Assembly (NCBI RefSeq): GCF_964355755.1
Contig: NC_092677.1
Location: forward strand, 11,492,601-11,556,600
DNA length: 64,000 bases
Direction: 5' to 3'
Source of the DNA: Antedon mediterranea
Taxonomy: Eukaryota > Echinodermata > Crinoidea > Comatulida > Antedonidae
The notes under the pieces were generated by a model that saw only the letters and a list, made by a program, of their open reading frames with translations, did not search any database and had not been told where the DNA came from. The position numbers and the translations under genes are program-made. Every line of letters starts with the position of its first letter. Positions within the stretch are counted from its first letter, which is position 1. Positions 12,641 through 24,539 of the stretch are shown piece after piece.

Positions 12641-13510
12641 GCGCTAAAAATCCCTGTACTGTAGTACAGGGAAATTTTCAAAAAATCTCCAATTTTCGAC
12701 TTTTTTATTTGTTTACATAAATGGTTACTATAGCATAAAAAACATGCGCAGAGTCGAATAATGGGTTCTGCGCATGCCAATTGTGCTATAGTAACCAGTT
12801 TTATCGAAAAATAAAAAGGTCGAAAATTGGTCCTTTTTTGAAAAAATACCTGTACTATAGTACAGGTAAATTTTCAAAAAATCGCCAATTTTCGACTTTT
12901 TTATTTGTTGACATAAATGGTTACTATAGCATAATAAACATGCGCAGAGTCGAATAATGCGTTCTGCGCATGCCAATTGTGCTATAGTAATCAGTTTTAT
13001 CGAAAAATAAAAAGGTCGAAAATTGGTCCTTTTTGAAAAAATCCCTGTACTATAGTACAGGGAAATTTTCGAAAAATCGCCAATTTTCGACTTTTTTATT
13101 TGTTGACATAAATGGTTACTATAGCATAATAAACATGCGCAGAGTCGAATAATCTGTTTTGCATATAAGTTAATTATGCCATATCAACCAGTTATATTGA
13201 AAAATAATAAGGCCGAAATTTTTCCATTTCTTTGAAAAAACACTGTACCCTGAAATTTTCGAAAAATAGCCAGTTTTCGATCCTTTTATTTCTTGACATA
13301 ACTGGTTACTATAATTAATATGTGTAGAGTCGAATTATTTGTTCTGGCCATTTTATTTTTTTGACATAAAACGGTTACAACTATATTAAAATTTGACATG
13401 TGCAGTAATCACATGTGGTCTGTGCATGTTAAATTTTGACCCCCTTTTTTACACAAATGGTTACTTATACATAATTTGACATGCGCAGAATCATACATTT
13501 TTTGTTTTTT
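12641..13510. repeat. Palindromic satellite, right block
   Basis: The same two palindromic modules as at 7330-8780 resume here in about 3.5 copies, then decay towards 13500, where only diverged ATGGTTACTTATACATAA and ACATGCGCAGAATC pieces remain. The first copy has CTGTACTGTAGTAC, one base off the usual palindrome. The block ends about 130 bp before the stop codon of the transposase gene. Confidence 0.85.
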
Positions 13511-13643
13511 AAAATTATCTGTACAAAAAAATAAAAACAAAAAAACTTTTGACAGAGTACTTTAAAAGTGCATTTTTATGTGACAAATATAGCATTGCTA
13601 ATTTTATTATTCTCCCAAAAATATAAAAGAAATGCTGACTGTT

Positions 13644-15290
13644 TTATAAAAAATATTGTGCTCGAATTTCTTCATCGCCTTTTTTCTCTAGTTGTGTAAT
13701 ATTCTCACACGTAGGTTGCTCAAAAGATTCTTCCATATCCCACTCGTCTCTATATGGTTCACCCTTAACAATACAGAAGTTATGAAGCACACAGCAAGCG
13801 ATGACCATTTGGCCGACGTTACGGAGAGCATTTTCATTACGTTTTGCTAGTACGTGCCACCTTCCTCGTAGCATTTTCAACGACCTCTTTACCATATTTG
13901 CTTTAGAGAGTTTATCATTGAATTCTTGCTGTTTATCTGTATTAGCATCTGGAAATGGTGTGATCATCCAGTTTGTGAGTGGGTAACCAGAATCTGCTAT
14001 CAACGTCACTGGTGGTATATCTGTGCCACTTAATTCTTCAGTCACCTGCAGATTTTACAGAGAGCCATGATTACATTGAGAGTTGTAAAATCAACTAAAT
14101 AGGTACCTTTTAATTTTCTAATTTTCCAATAACCTAAGACCCACTGTATACTGTATGTAAATTATACATCAGCAATCGCTTATTTTTAAAGATGTATTGT
14201 CCCGGGCCTGAAAATGAATTATTTACCTTAAAAAATCAAATTGACTGGAAGTCAATGGTTTTTTGGTTAAACTGTTTATTTCTAATTGCAAGGTTTAAGA
14301 GAACATTTTTATAAAAACAGAGTAATTAGAGATTTACCTTTGGGAACAGCTCTTCATTAGTTCCTTTTTGGTACAACTTTGAATTTTTCAGAACCTCATT
14401 CTTTTTTATGTTCCCTGGCCATCCTACGTCAACATTTGTGAATCTATATTAAAAAATGAAATATAATAAAAAATTTGTTTGTTTCTCCTAAAAAAAACCC
14501 CCAATTCTCACAATGCATGAATCACGGAAATTTTTAAATGGACATATTACCTTAATTTATCGTCAGCTACTGCTTGTAGTACAATTGAGTGCCACCCATT
14601 TTGATTTTCATAATCATCAGGATGATCATAAGGCATTGCGATGGGTACATGGCTTGCATCTACAGCACCGGCACATTGCACAATGCCATATTTCTCTCTG
14701 AAGCCTCTTATCGTCTCTACAAGACGATCTCCTTCTGGCCAAATTATATATTCTTCACGTAACATATTCACAATTCCATTGCAAACTGAATTGACGTTCT
14801 TACAAGCTGTAGACCGTGCAACCCCGAAAAGTTTTGAAAGCGCTCGTAAGTTTTCACCTGTCGCTAATCTTGACAGAGCGATTGCGACACATTTATCAAC
14901 AGGCAGGTTGCGCCCAAATGGATTGTTTTGCCGTTGAATCAACCTCGTTAATGTTTCACAAAGATGTTCAAATGTTTGTCGTCTCATACGAAAGTGTTTA
15001 AGCCAATCTTCGTCGGTGAAATTTTCAAGAACGTTAACCCACCACTCATCACTTCGTGGTATAACCACCCGTTTAGGTATTGGAATGGTGCACAACCGAA
15101 GGTACCCATCCACCACAAGCTTTTCTTTTTTCTTCATATGCTGTAGGAATACCACTTTCCCAATATCACCGAATGGTGTTGGTCTCCTACCACAGGTACG
15201 AGATAACCGGTTCCTAACTATGTCATTGCTTGTATCAAATAAGTAAGCAGAAACAATAGTCATGACTTGGCCAAATTCTTCTTCATTCAT
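13644..15290 (-). CDS. Harbinger transposase (HARBI1-like nuclease), DDE_Tnp_4 family
   Basis: Three exons join in frame on the minus strand: 15290-14551, 14443-14338 and 14045-13644, giving 415 residues with GT-AG introns. An N-terminal helical region with an HTH-like stretch near residues 150-190 (LSRLATGENLRALSKLFGV, then SACKNV) precedes the catalytic domain. The first catalytic Asp is D211 in AGAVDASHVPI, and the second is D252 in FTNVDVGWPG at the start of exon 2. The ADSGYPL block is at 299-305. Where relatives have Glu in VVExAFGRLKGRW, this protein reads MVKRSLKMLRGRW, so the third catalytic residue appears to be Lys335. Family members cut and paste DNA with 3-bp target duplications and work with a Myb-like partner, which is what lies divergently 400 bp away. 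Frames and splice sites are intact. With the third acid missing the enzyme may be inactive, or the gene may be a domesticated derivative. Confidence 0.9.
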
Positions 15291-15689
15291 TGTACTCCTG
15301 TGTATTTAGTAACTATTCTACATAGACTGTGGCACACTCACAGAGAAAGCAACACACTAAAACAGGCAACAGTGTAGTCTAGAGTAATATAATTCTCTAA
15401 GCCATGTGTTAAACTGAAATACTGTGGCTGTACTGCTATTCAAACAACAAGCAAGTATGTACTACTGTATAAATAGAGTACAACTGCTAAATCCATGCTT
15501 CAATGGTTCTATGAAGCTTAAGTAACCAATCACAGACTTGCATTCTTATCAGTTAGTTGACCTCAACAGGATATCAATAAACATCACAAGCTGACCTCAT
15601 GTTACACACAAGCATGGTGGCACTCATGGTTTGATGTCACAAACTAAATTCTTTGTTTTCTTTTACTTGAACAGAAATTCAAAATTACA
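15291..15689. promoter_or_regulatory. Shared upstream region of the divergent Harbinger pair
   Basis: Only 399 bp separate the two start codons, which face away from each other, so this stretch should hold the 5' leaders and promoters of both genes. No TATA box or initiator could be assigned with confidence. The plus-strand ATG at 15690 follows a CAG-like acceptor (TTGAACAG at 15668-15675), so an untranslated first exon is possible. Confidence 0.45.
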
Positions 15690-18600
15690 ATGAACTGCAG
15701 TGTCTGGCATGAAGATGCAACATTTGCATTGATTAGCATATGGGGAGATTCAAAAATCCAGGATGGATTTGACGGCACCAGAAGAAATGCATCTACATAC
15801 GCCACCATTCAAAACCGACTGAAACAATTGGGCTACCATTTTCAAGTTAGACAAGTGATAAACAAATGTAAAAGTTTACGTAAACAGTATCATATGATCA
15901 AAGAGGAGCACAAGAAGACAGGATCTGGGCCAATGCATTGGCTGTATTTTAACAAAATGGATGCTGTATTCTGTAAAGAGCGTGAAAGGAAGAAAAAAGT
16001 AGCATCACCACCAGCAGTAGCAACCAATTCTGAAGTCTCGTCAGCAGTAGCTGGATTGGGTAGCAGTAATTTTACAGAAACTGATGCTGTTTCAGAATGT
16101 AGTGGTATGTATTTATCATAATGTGGGCAAGTAATAATGTGGTTGTGACATTCATTATGGGCAAACGGTAAACCTCACAGGAAAAAGGAATTTAACTTGA
16201 TAAGTCATAAAAGTAGTAAATACTGTACCTTGTTAAGAAAAAAATAATGTTTTTTATAATATTTGTACAACTCTGGGTATTCAAAACAATTCATTTTACA
16301 ACACTGGAGATCAGTAATTGGATAACAAGGGATAATGAAACAAAAAGCCATTACATAACCTTCAGTGCATAAGCAGGAATCTCAAGGTCACTTAAGGATT
16401 ACCCTCCTTTCTTCCTGATGGTTTTGTCATCATCATAATCAAGTTACAGGTCTCTTGCATTCCATTAAAGGGAATACATCACATCTGGGGTTAAAGTGAT
16501 TAAGAATAAAACAAATTTGACATTTCTTCTTTATAAGGAAGATAAATAGAGATAAAATATATAAAATAAACTGAACATGATATAACTATAAGCACGTCCA
16601 AGTACTGCACTCTTACATTTTATTTCATAAAAACCTACATACTAGATAGGGCATAAATGAGTATTTTCCAGTCTTCACTTTTTTAGAAACAATGTGTTTT
16701 AGGAATTTGTAAATGTATTTTATTATTATAGGTAATTTAAATCTGCTAATCAAATAAATAAAAGAAATATTTCTTACAAAAAACGCCGCTCATCTCACGA
16801 TAACTACTGTCTAAATGCATCTCAATATTTATCAGCAAATGTTTTCATAGACTCTTTTCCCCACTATGTGCAATCCCAGTTTCCAAATACCCATTTTTTC
16901 AGTCGTAGTATTAAACTATAAGCTACCGCATGGTAATTGTCTCCCAATGCTTCCGTTCTCTTGAATATAACTGCCTAAAGAGCGCGAAAATCACACAAAA
17001 TAAGTGATAAATAATACTAAACAAAAATTACAGTATTAATTTTTGCTTTCTGTTCTTTTTTAGATGTTTCATTTCCAGAACTTAATTTTTCATTGGATGA
17101 CGAGCCAGATCATGGTAAATTTGCATAAAATTTAAAAAAAAACCAGCAAAATTCCTTAATTAATTACACTTGAATTATCAATTTTAAAATCGTACACAAT
17201 CACATACGCAGTACTGCGGTTTTGTCCAAGGGGGCCTGTTTATACAACACGCTGAATCAACATGGTTCTATGTTGACGTTTTGTATAAACAGAAATGGGT
17301 TCTGTGTAATTACTAAACCACCTGGAAAGGCTACCTGAAAAAGCTACGTGAGGACCAGCCAGGTTGTAAGTAGCCAAAGGGGACAAGTTGCCCTTTATTA
17401 TAGCAGCAGACAGCCTACGCTCGTGAGTCTGAATACATTTCATCAAATCTACGCCCCTAGACAACAGGGAATTTTCTCTAGGATCTTTTATTTTCAATTT
17501 TCTTGGGGCAGTAGTAATTTTTAGTAAGACTTTTACCAGCTACATATTTAAAAATATCAATCATTTTAAATTTGTTTATCAATAGATGACGGGGCTGGCT
17601 CATCAAAAGATGTGGAAATTAAAGAAGGTGTGTATATATTTTGTTTACTGTAAAAAGAAAAAGAAGCAGTAATTCCTGTATACTTCTTTTATGGTAAAAA
17701 AAACTAACAATTTTTATTGTGAACAATAGATGCTGAAGGCTTTTAAAATAGCACCCTCTATGTTTGGTTGTATTTATAAACAATAATATAAATAGCACCC
17801 TCTATGGTTTGGTTGTGCTTTTATGCTGTTTCCAGATATTCAATTTTCCAAACCTCTGCTTAAAACTGAACTCAATACTTGATTTGATTTTAAACTACTG
17901 AATGGTGGAGTGTTTTAATGTTAAATATTTTTAAAATAAATTTGTTATTAATATTATGTCATTGTAGATGTTGGCCAAACAGAAGAAAGTGAATTTTCAG
18001 CTCAAAGTAAGTAGTAAAGTGTTTAGCAGTAAAGCTAAACATAATAATAAATGAGAAACCACCTTGTTATTTTTTTTTCTCTCTTTTGTGTCATTAACCA
18101 CAACTTTTATTCATTTCATCTTCAATACAAGGATTTTATGACTTCCCAATATCCCTCGTTATTTTCTTATACCTTCTTGATATTTATACTTTGTTTTATC
18201 TTTTTATTTAATATAGTTATGTTTTCAGAACTGGCAACTAACCAACAACCTGAGGAAACAGTGGACGCCGCAGCTCAAAGTAAATATTCTATCATTTTCA
18301 AAGAATTAGATCTAATTGTAAACATATTCATAAGAAGCCGTAATAAGCTTCATACTAGGGTTCTGGGTTCCAGAAAGAGTTTTGACTTAAAGCCCCATTC
18401 CCTACGTTTTTTAGATCTAATTTAAGATCACAAACTATATTTAATGTAAAAATAATACTATATGGTCCTATTGCGATAACTTTTTTCGTCTTTAAACGGT
18501 TAAATTGTGAAAAATAAATCGATTCTAATAATTATAGCGGCCCGCTATAAATCCCAAAATGCATTGCGCGCGGATTGATATTTTTGTTTTTCACCTGTAA

Positions 18601-20755
18601 TTCGCCCACTTTTCGATCGATCGTGAAGCCAAAACAAATGGAAGACTCCAAACTTTTCAGCGAAAATACCGGGTTTTCCCCAATTTGTATCAACGGAGTC
18701 TGGCAAAAATAGAAAGACAATTAATGCAGCAACTATACAACGTCAGGCTAGGTATATAGCTAGCATACGATGTACGTTATCGATGTTTACCAGCTAGGCC
18801 TACAAAACTAAGCCTAGCTAGGCTAGGCCTAAGACCGTCCACGAGAGGTCGATCGCCGCGAGCTACTTAGGTAGTGCATTGTTTCTCACTTTTTATCATA
18901 ATTTACCATAAAACGTACATTTAAGACAAGGAATGACATGGTTTAATGTTTTTAAAGTGATATATATGTATTATTTTCCAAAAAACGTCCAAAATTGCAG
19001 GGAAAGGGTCTTTAATATTAGTAAAAAGATAAATATTTTGGCACATATGGCGTTTCACAAGCATACTACTTGAGCTTCTAACAAAAATTCGAAACGTTGA
19101 CTTTATAATAGAAAAAAAATATTCTGTAAATGTTATTTTAAAAAAATGTATTAAAAAAAAAAATATTTGTGCAATTTTTTAAATTTCAGGAAGTGCGAAA
19201 AATAACATGAAACGAAAACGTTATGCTGATTCTATAGGTAAGCCTTATTATAAATATTAGTTATTATACAAATAATGAATGTTTATGAGTGCAATGGTAC
19301 AAATAATGGCACGAGGTGAATGATGAAAGGTTATATCAACGAGGCAAAGCCGAGTTGATATAACCTTTCATCATTCACCAAGTGCCATTATTTGTACCAT
19401 TACACGAATACAAAACATTCATTATTTGTTTTATATAACATCTAGACGTTTTTTTTCCGTACACAAAAATGTTTCAAAAAGTACTATTTAACGATCGTTG
19501 AATAGTGCGTACTATTGCACGCCATGTGACCCACATTCGTCCAATCAAATGACAGGAATTTATATAGGTGTTATATAATAAATATTAATTTATATTAAAA
19601 TAATGCATAGTACAATACTTGCATTTAATATGGAGCTTTCAATTGCGACCGACGACTTAGCTAGGTCATGTCAATCGATGTGTTCCAATATCCTTGAATT
19701 AACACAACATACTTTTGTCATATCGGTCGTCACAAATAAAAATCTCCCTAATGAAATGTTCAACAACCTGATATTGATAAAGAAACATGGTATGGTCTAG
19801 AGGCATGGCAAATAAAAAAATTGTTTAACCTGCCGTAGAAGTCAAGTTAAAAGTACTAACTCAACATACAGGCACTGTATAGTGGATGGCTCTTCCAATA
19901 CAAGCTCTTATTTCATGGTTCGAAAATGCCTTGTGCTCACCCACATAAATAGACCTACTTAATTACTTGTCTGATCAGTTTTACCAAGTAATACAGAATT
20001 ATCTCTCGTACATATTGACCAATCGGGTTAGAGAATTCATATATATATATTTATATAAATTTACAGGATATTCAAAGAAACCAAAATACAATTCCTTGAT
20101 AAACAGCTTTGCAAACGCTATGCGGCAAGTGAACAGGGAGTTTGAAACCAGATTTTTTGAGCATTTGAGGGAGATGGAAAGAGAGAGGATGCACTGGGAA
20201 GAATTGAGAGAAGAAAGAGAAGAGAAAAGATTACAGGCTCAAGAAGAAAGAAATCACGCCAGACAGATACAATTTCTACAGGCAATCAATAATATCTTCC
20301 GACCAAGTGCAGAAACAAAAAGATCCAGCCAGGCATCAACGTCGAAGCCTCAGCAGACTGGGTTACAAACGGCATCAATGATTTCCACAAACTATGAACA
20401 CATTAGAAATTTTTCGTATGCTCCCCCATCATCAATTTACGATTATCAACAACCACTATCATCAATGGATACATCAAAGAGGAATGACAACCAGCCAACA
20501 AGATCAGACCAACCCCCTAGGCACCATCCTCCAGCATCATCCTCAGCATCATCATCAAGTAGTCAGCACCATGTTCACCGTCCCCAATACCAATCAACAA
20601 GTCAGCCAAATAAAACCAACCAATCAAAAACACCCCAACCTTCTACCTCTATTGATCAAACAGTAATTAAACATGAACATTTGCATGTACATCACCGTAC
20701 TAAATCTTCCTGTCCTAATGATCTTATGAATTACTTGGCACCGGCACGTTTTTAA
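15690..20755 (+). CDS. Myb/SANT-like DNA-binding protein, probable Harbinger accessory protein
   Basis: Seven exons join in frame: 15690-16104, 17064-17114, 17586-17627, 17968-18006, 18229-18279, 19190-19237 and 20067-20755, giving 444 residues. Residues 5-95 form a trihelix-type Myb/SANT-like domain with the expected pattern W ... N ... Y ... G ... K ... L ... Y ... SG ... W. A Lys/Arg stretch (KERERKKK) follows. Five small exons of 51, 42, 39, 51 and 48 bp encode an acidic Ser/Glu/Asp linker and then KRKR. The last exon encodes a strongly charged coiled coil (about residues 235-290) and a His/Ser/Gln-rich tail. Harbinger elements encode such a protein to bind transposon ends and bring the transposase to the nucleus; here the transposase gene is divergent and adjacent. 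A free-standing host gene of the MSANTD or NAIF1 kind is the alternative. The domain call is firm; the role is inferred from context. Confidence 0.82.
18391..19011. mobile_element. 621-bp non-autonomous DNA transposon with TTAA target duplications
   Basis: TTAA at 18387-18390 precedes AGCCCCATTCCCT, and TTAA at 19012-19015 follows AGGGAAAGGGTCT. The ends are inverted copies matching at 11 of 13 positions. AG...CT termini with TTAA duplications fit Kolobok-like elements; piggyBac is the other TTAA family but usually begins CCC. It lies in the sixth intron of the Myb-like gene. No open frame of note. Confidence 0.65.
19245..19580. mobile_element. MITE-like element with a near-perfect 57-bp hairpin
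   Basis: From about 19289 to 19345 the sequence GTGCAATGGTACAAATAATG and onward is almost exactly complementary to 19348-19404, leaving a tiny loop. The 3' flank (CGTACACAAAAATG, AGTGCGTACTATTGCACGCC, TGACAGGAATTTAT, AGGTGTTATATAA) recurs at 47575-47700, and pieces of the left part recur at 44030-44110, so this is a dispersed family. It sits in an intron of the Myb-like gene. Confidence 0.6.
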
Positions 20756-21366
20756 AGTACGTTTACTTATACTGTACTTGTGTTTGTGGTGCAGTCTCTG
20801 GGGGCTGGATGACATTTGGTGAAAACTACTAGGGTTAGGATTATACTTTGATTGCATGTATCGGTGTTTTCTCTCCAATTTTAGCCTAAATTATTAGTTT
20901 AGTGGGTGGGAATGTCTAGGCCCTATGTCCAGGCCTAGGGCCTAGCCTATTTCATAAATGAAAGTAAAGTTTTACTTTAGTCCAGCGATGATGATGCTTA
21001 AATAATAAATATTTTCTGCGAAATAGTTATCATTATCAATCAATGTACTGCCTCTCGTAACATCCTTCAGCAGCCAATACAACAATCTTATGTAAAATTG
21101 AACTGAAACAAATGTTTATAGGCCTAGCACCACTGTGTACTGTTCACTATAATAATATCTCTATGTGTGTACAGAGGGCCTTGCTATCTAAACCTAGCCT
21201 AGACTCTAGTAGTAGCTACTACTATAGCATTGCTGCTGACAAAGAATGTAAGAATTATTTTACTTTTATTTTAATATTAAATAACATAATATTTGTATTG
21301 TAAATGTCTGTGATTCTTTTCTATTATAGTAATAGTAGGCCCTAGCTAAATATAGTAGGCCTACAG
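20756..21366. other. Downstream of the Myb-like gene; no further gene seen
   Basis: Probable 3' UTR of the Myb-like gene with a candidate polyadenylation hexamer AATAAA at 21004-21009. It is followed by clustered AGGCCTA words. No terminal repeat of a Harbinger element could be recognised. Confidence 0.4.
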
Positions 21367-22430
21367 CAGGCCCGTAGCCAGGGGGGGTTTTTATGGTTCG
21401 GGCGAACCCCCCCTTTACAGCGAACCCCCCTTAACCAACTGCGAACCCCCATCCCCGACATGCCCAATACCTCACCCTCATCTCCAAAAATCCTCCAAAT
21501 ACGTGCCCCACAGTACAAAAAGTTGTTTGTAAATTGAAAAATTCGTAAACTTGTTCGTGAACCTTCTTCTCTGTATGAGCGTCAACTAGTGATACGTGTC
21601 TGTAAATTTCTAAAAGCTGCAAATGAATTGCCGATTTTAACCTGAAAAATAAATGTTTGGTCCCTGCATGTAACATGATATTGACGCGTCTCATAGCGAG
21701 CTGGCGCACGAACGATTCGTACAAAGGACACCGCCAGACAACTGCGTACCTATAATTGTTTAGATCACTGGCAGTCAGGCAGCATGCATAAAGTATATAG
21801 CCTTCCGACGTACATCAGTATTTATGTGTGACTATGAAGTATAATGTATCATAGAGGATTATAGTGAATATTAATATTTTACACTATAATATCTATGGTA
21901 TCGATCAAGTACTGTAGTTCACATTATGGCATCCGATTATTTTTTTCTAGACCACCAGCCGATACGTACTAAAATGTATCAATATCACCTATTTACATAT
22001 TTATATTCCTCAACAAATTGCTGTAAATAAATATTATAGATAGAGCTAGCAAATAGCATTTGCCTTCACCCAGTGTGCTTTTTTCGGGGCTGCTCCTAGA
22101 TATACGTTCGCATTGAACTTGAACGCAAAACAAAATACGGAGTAAATGATCAAACAATCGGCGGTTCCGCACAGAGCACGCGCATCTAACATACGGCAAC
22201 AAATAGTTATCGTCATTTAAATTATCTACGTGTTTGAGAAGGAGGAAAAAAGTACGATCTTTTTGCTCATTGGTTATATAGCATGCTGCACGATAGTGTC
22301 TTTTCCGGCCATCTAGGGGTGTCATTTAACAAAATTCGCTTCGCATCAGGCTGGGGGAGGGGGGGGGGGGGGGTTGACCCAAATATTTAGTGTCCGAACC
22401 CCCCCTTGACAGATCCTGGCTACGGCCCTG
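21367..22430. mobile_element. 1.06-kb element with 16-bp inverted ends
   Basis: The left end CAGGCCCGTAGCCAGG is mirrored by the right end, whose complement reads CAGGGCCGTAGCCAGG (15 of 16 match). Both are followed internally by G- or C-rich runs, including a long G run near 22360. CAGGG...CCCTG termini recall hAT elements, but an 8-bp target duplication is not evident. No transposase remains; minus-strand open frames inside show no family features. Confidence 0.55.
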
Positions 22431-24539
22431 AGTAGGCCTAGTAGGCCCAGCCTAGTACCAAGCTAAATAGGTATTAGTACAGTAGGCCTAGCCCCAATAC
22501 CAACAACTTACAGTACTTCGTGTCGTGCCACCAAAATGTTCCCACAAACTGCTGTTTTTAGTACGCCCTCTATCAATATAAACGTATAAAAACTTTTTCA
22601 CATAAGGTGTTGGCCCGAAAAAATAGTAGCCAGCACGTGTAGTTAAAAAAAGCGCCAACATTTTCTGGTTTCGCATTGGCCGCTGTTACCGTTTTAATAC
22701 TTTTTTGAAGGAACCTGAAAATATGGATTGGTACAACAATTGAAGATGTCCCCCAATGAAAAATCAAGATTAATAAAATTTAAAAAGAATTTAAATAGGC
22801 CTAGCCTAATGGCGTATTAAAAAAAATCCAAACCCTTTTTTTCAATATTTTTAAGGCTGGTGACACACTCCCATATCTTCAGTTAGTTACTTTATGCCGC
22901 AAACGACACAAACAAACTTTTGCCAAAACAATCGAAAAAAAAGCCTATCCACTATTATTGATGATGCAGATCACATGATCATTTCTGCCCGAGTTTTTAG
23001 AAACAGACTTGATTTTCGACGTAAAAAATCGTACTTTTATTTAAAAATTTAAAAACTACGGATAGTAATAATAAAATAGGCTAAAAAACACAGTAAAATA
23101 TAATTATTTTAAATATGTTTTAAAATGGCCTGTTGATGTTGTCTCAGGCCGGCCTTGAGGGGTCACTATACTTATAAATTTAAACTTCAAATGTACTCCT
23201 AAACTTTAAAATTTACCCATAAATCATGGATCCTTCAAAATATTGGTTTTGATTGTTGGTTTAAAAAAATACGTCATCAGTAAAGCCTGTTAACAACACT
23301 GGGGGAATTCGTTCACGCCTGGTCTAAAAGTAAAGCAAGGAAAGCTAGTTGGTTAACCCAGACCAGTGCACAGAAATAAACAAAAAAAATACATTCGACA
23401 ATATAAAGCATCAAATAAGTATTGAGATAACTACTTATTAATTTATAATTTTAAATACTTTAAGTGCTTGTCTAAAAGTAGATGACCAAATAAGGAAATA
23501 TTTTTCATAATTCTCAAAACGAAACAAGGAAGCAAGTATTGCATTCAAAACAATTGATTTTACAGAAATCAACTAAAACAGCACATAAAAATTACCGCAA
23601 TTTGATAAATTTCAGGAAACTAATCGAGAAGCGATTACATTTGTAAATTGTTTAATTAATTTTTACTTTGAGGAAATTATCTTTTACAGGTATTTTAAAT
23701 TATTGAAAACTGCACAATTACATGATAACTATTTTTATCGAAAAAAAAGAAAGAAAATGAAGTAGTAATATGGGAGAAGAATAGTTGTATAACATATATT
23801 AAAATATGTTAATCCATGCTTTGCAACATTCGATTTTACAGTATACTAAAAACAAAACCAATTAAAATAAATTACAATTTTATAAATTTCTGATAATATA
23901 TTTTGCGAGGTCAATCACTGCTTTTGCACCACATAGGCCTACTTGAACTAACCAAAATCCCTGATTTCTAGTTACGATACGTACCGGTACATGAGCACAA
24001 TATGTTAGATTACTCGTCTGTTTACATAAAAGGACGGACTTGCTTTGATCAAATTTTAATCTGATTGGTTTAAATTCTGTTCCTTTGTGACTCCCATTCT
24101 AGCCCACTATTAGCTGTGCTTTCTACTAAAACAACTTCTACACGAATCGAAAGCGCACGAAAAAATATAGCTTAGTACTGTAGATGTATTTTTCAAAAAG
24201 TGACCCTTAAAACACCAATTGTTGATTGAGTTTTGGGATCCGGATTTAAATACCATATTTTGAAAGAATGATATTTTCTTGCCAGGAAGAAGGGTCCATG
24301 ATTCTGGTCTCGGTAGCCGTCAAAACATACCATTTTAACACTTATATAGGCCTCTACTACTATTGTTAACGCGATCTTTTTTTATAAAACCGTTTCGCAG
24401 AAATTTAGTCACTAAAAACTAGGCTTAAAATGAACCCACCGGACCGCCGAAGTTGAATCGTATCATTTTCACTCATTTATATTATAGATAATTTATTAAT
24501 AATATTTAATTTAAATAGATAGTTTACGTTCTATTTATT
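22431..24539. other. 2.1 kb without a recognisable gene or element
   Basis: AT-rich intergenic sequence. It opens with a cluster of AGGCCTA words. Nothing coding or clearly repetitive was seen on either strand. Confidence 0.4.
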
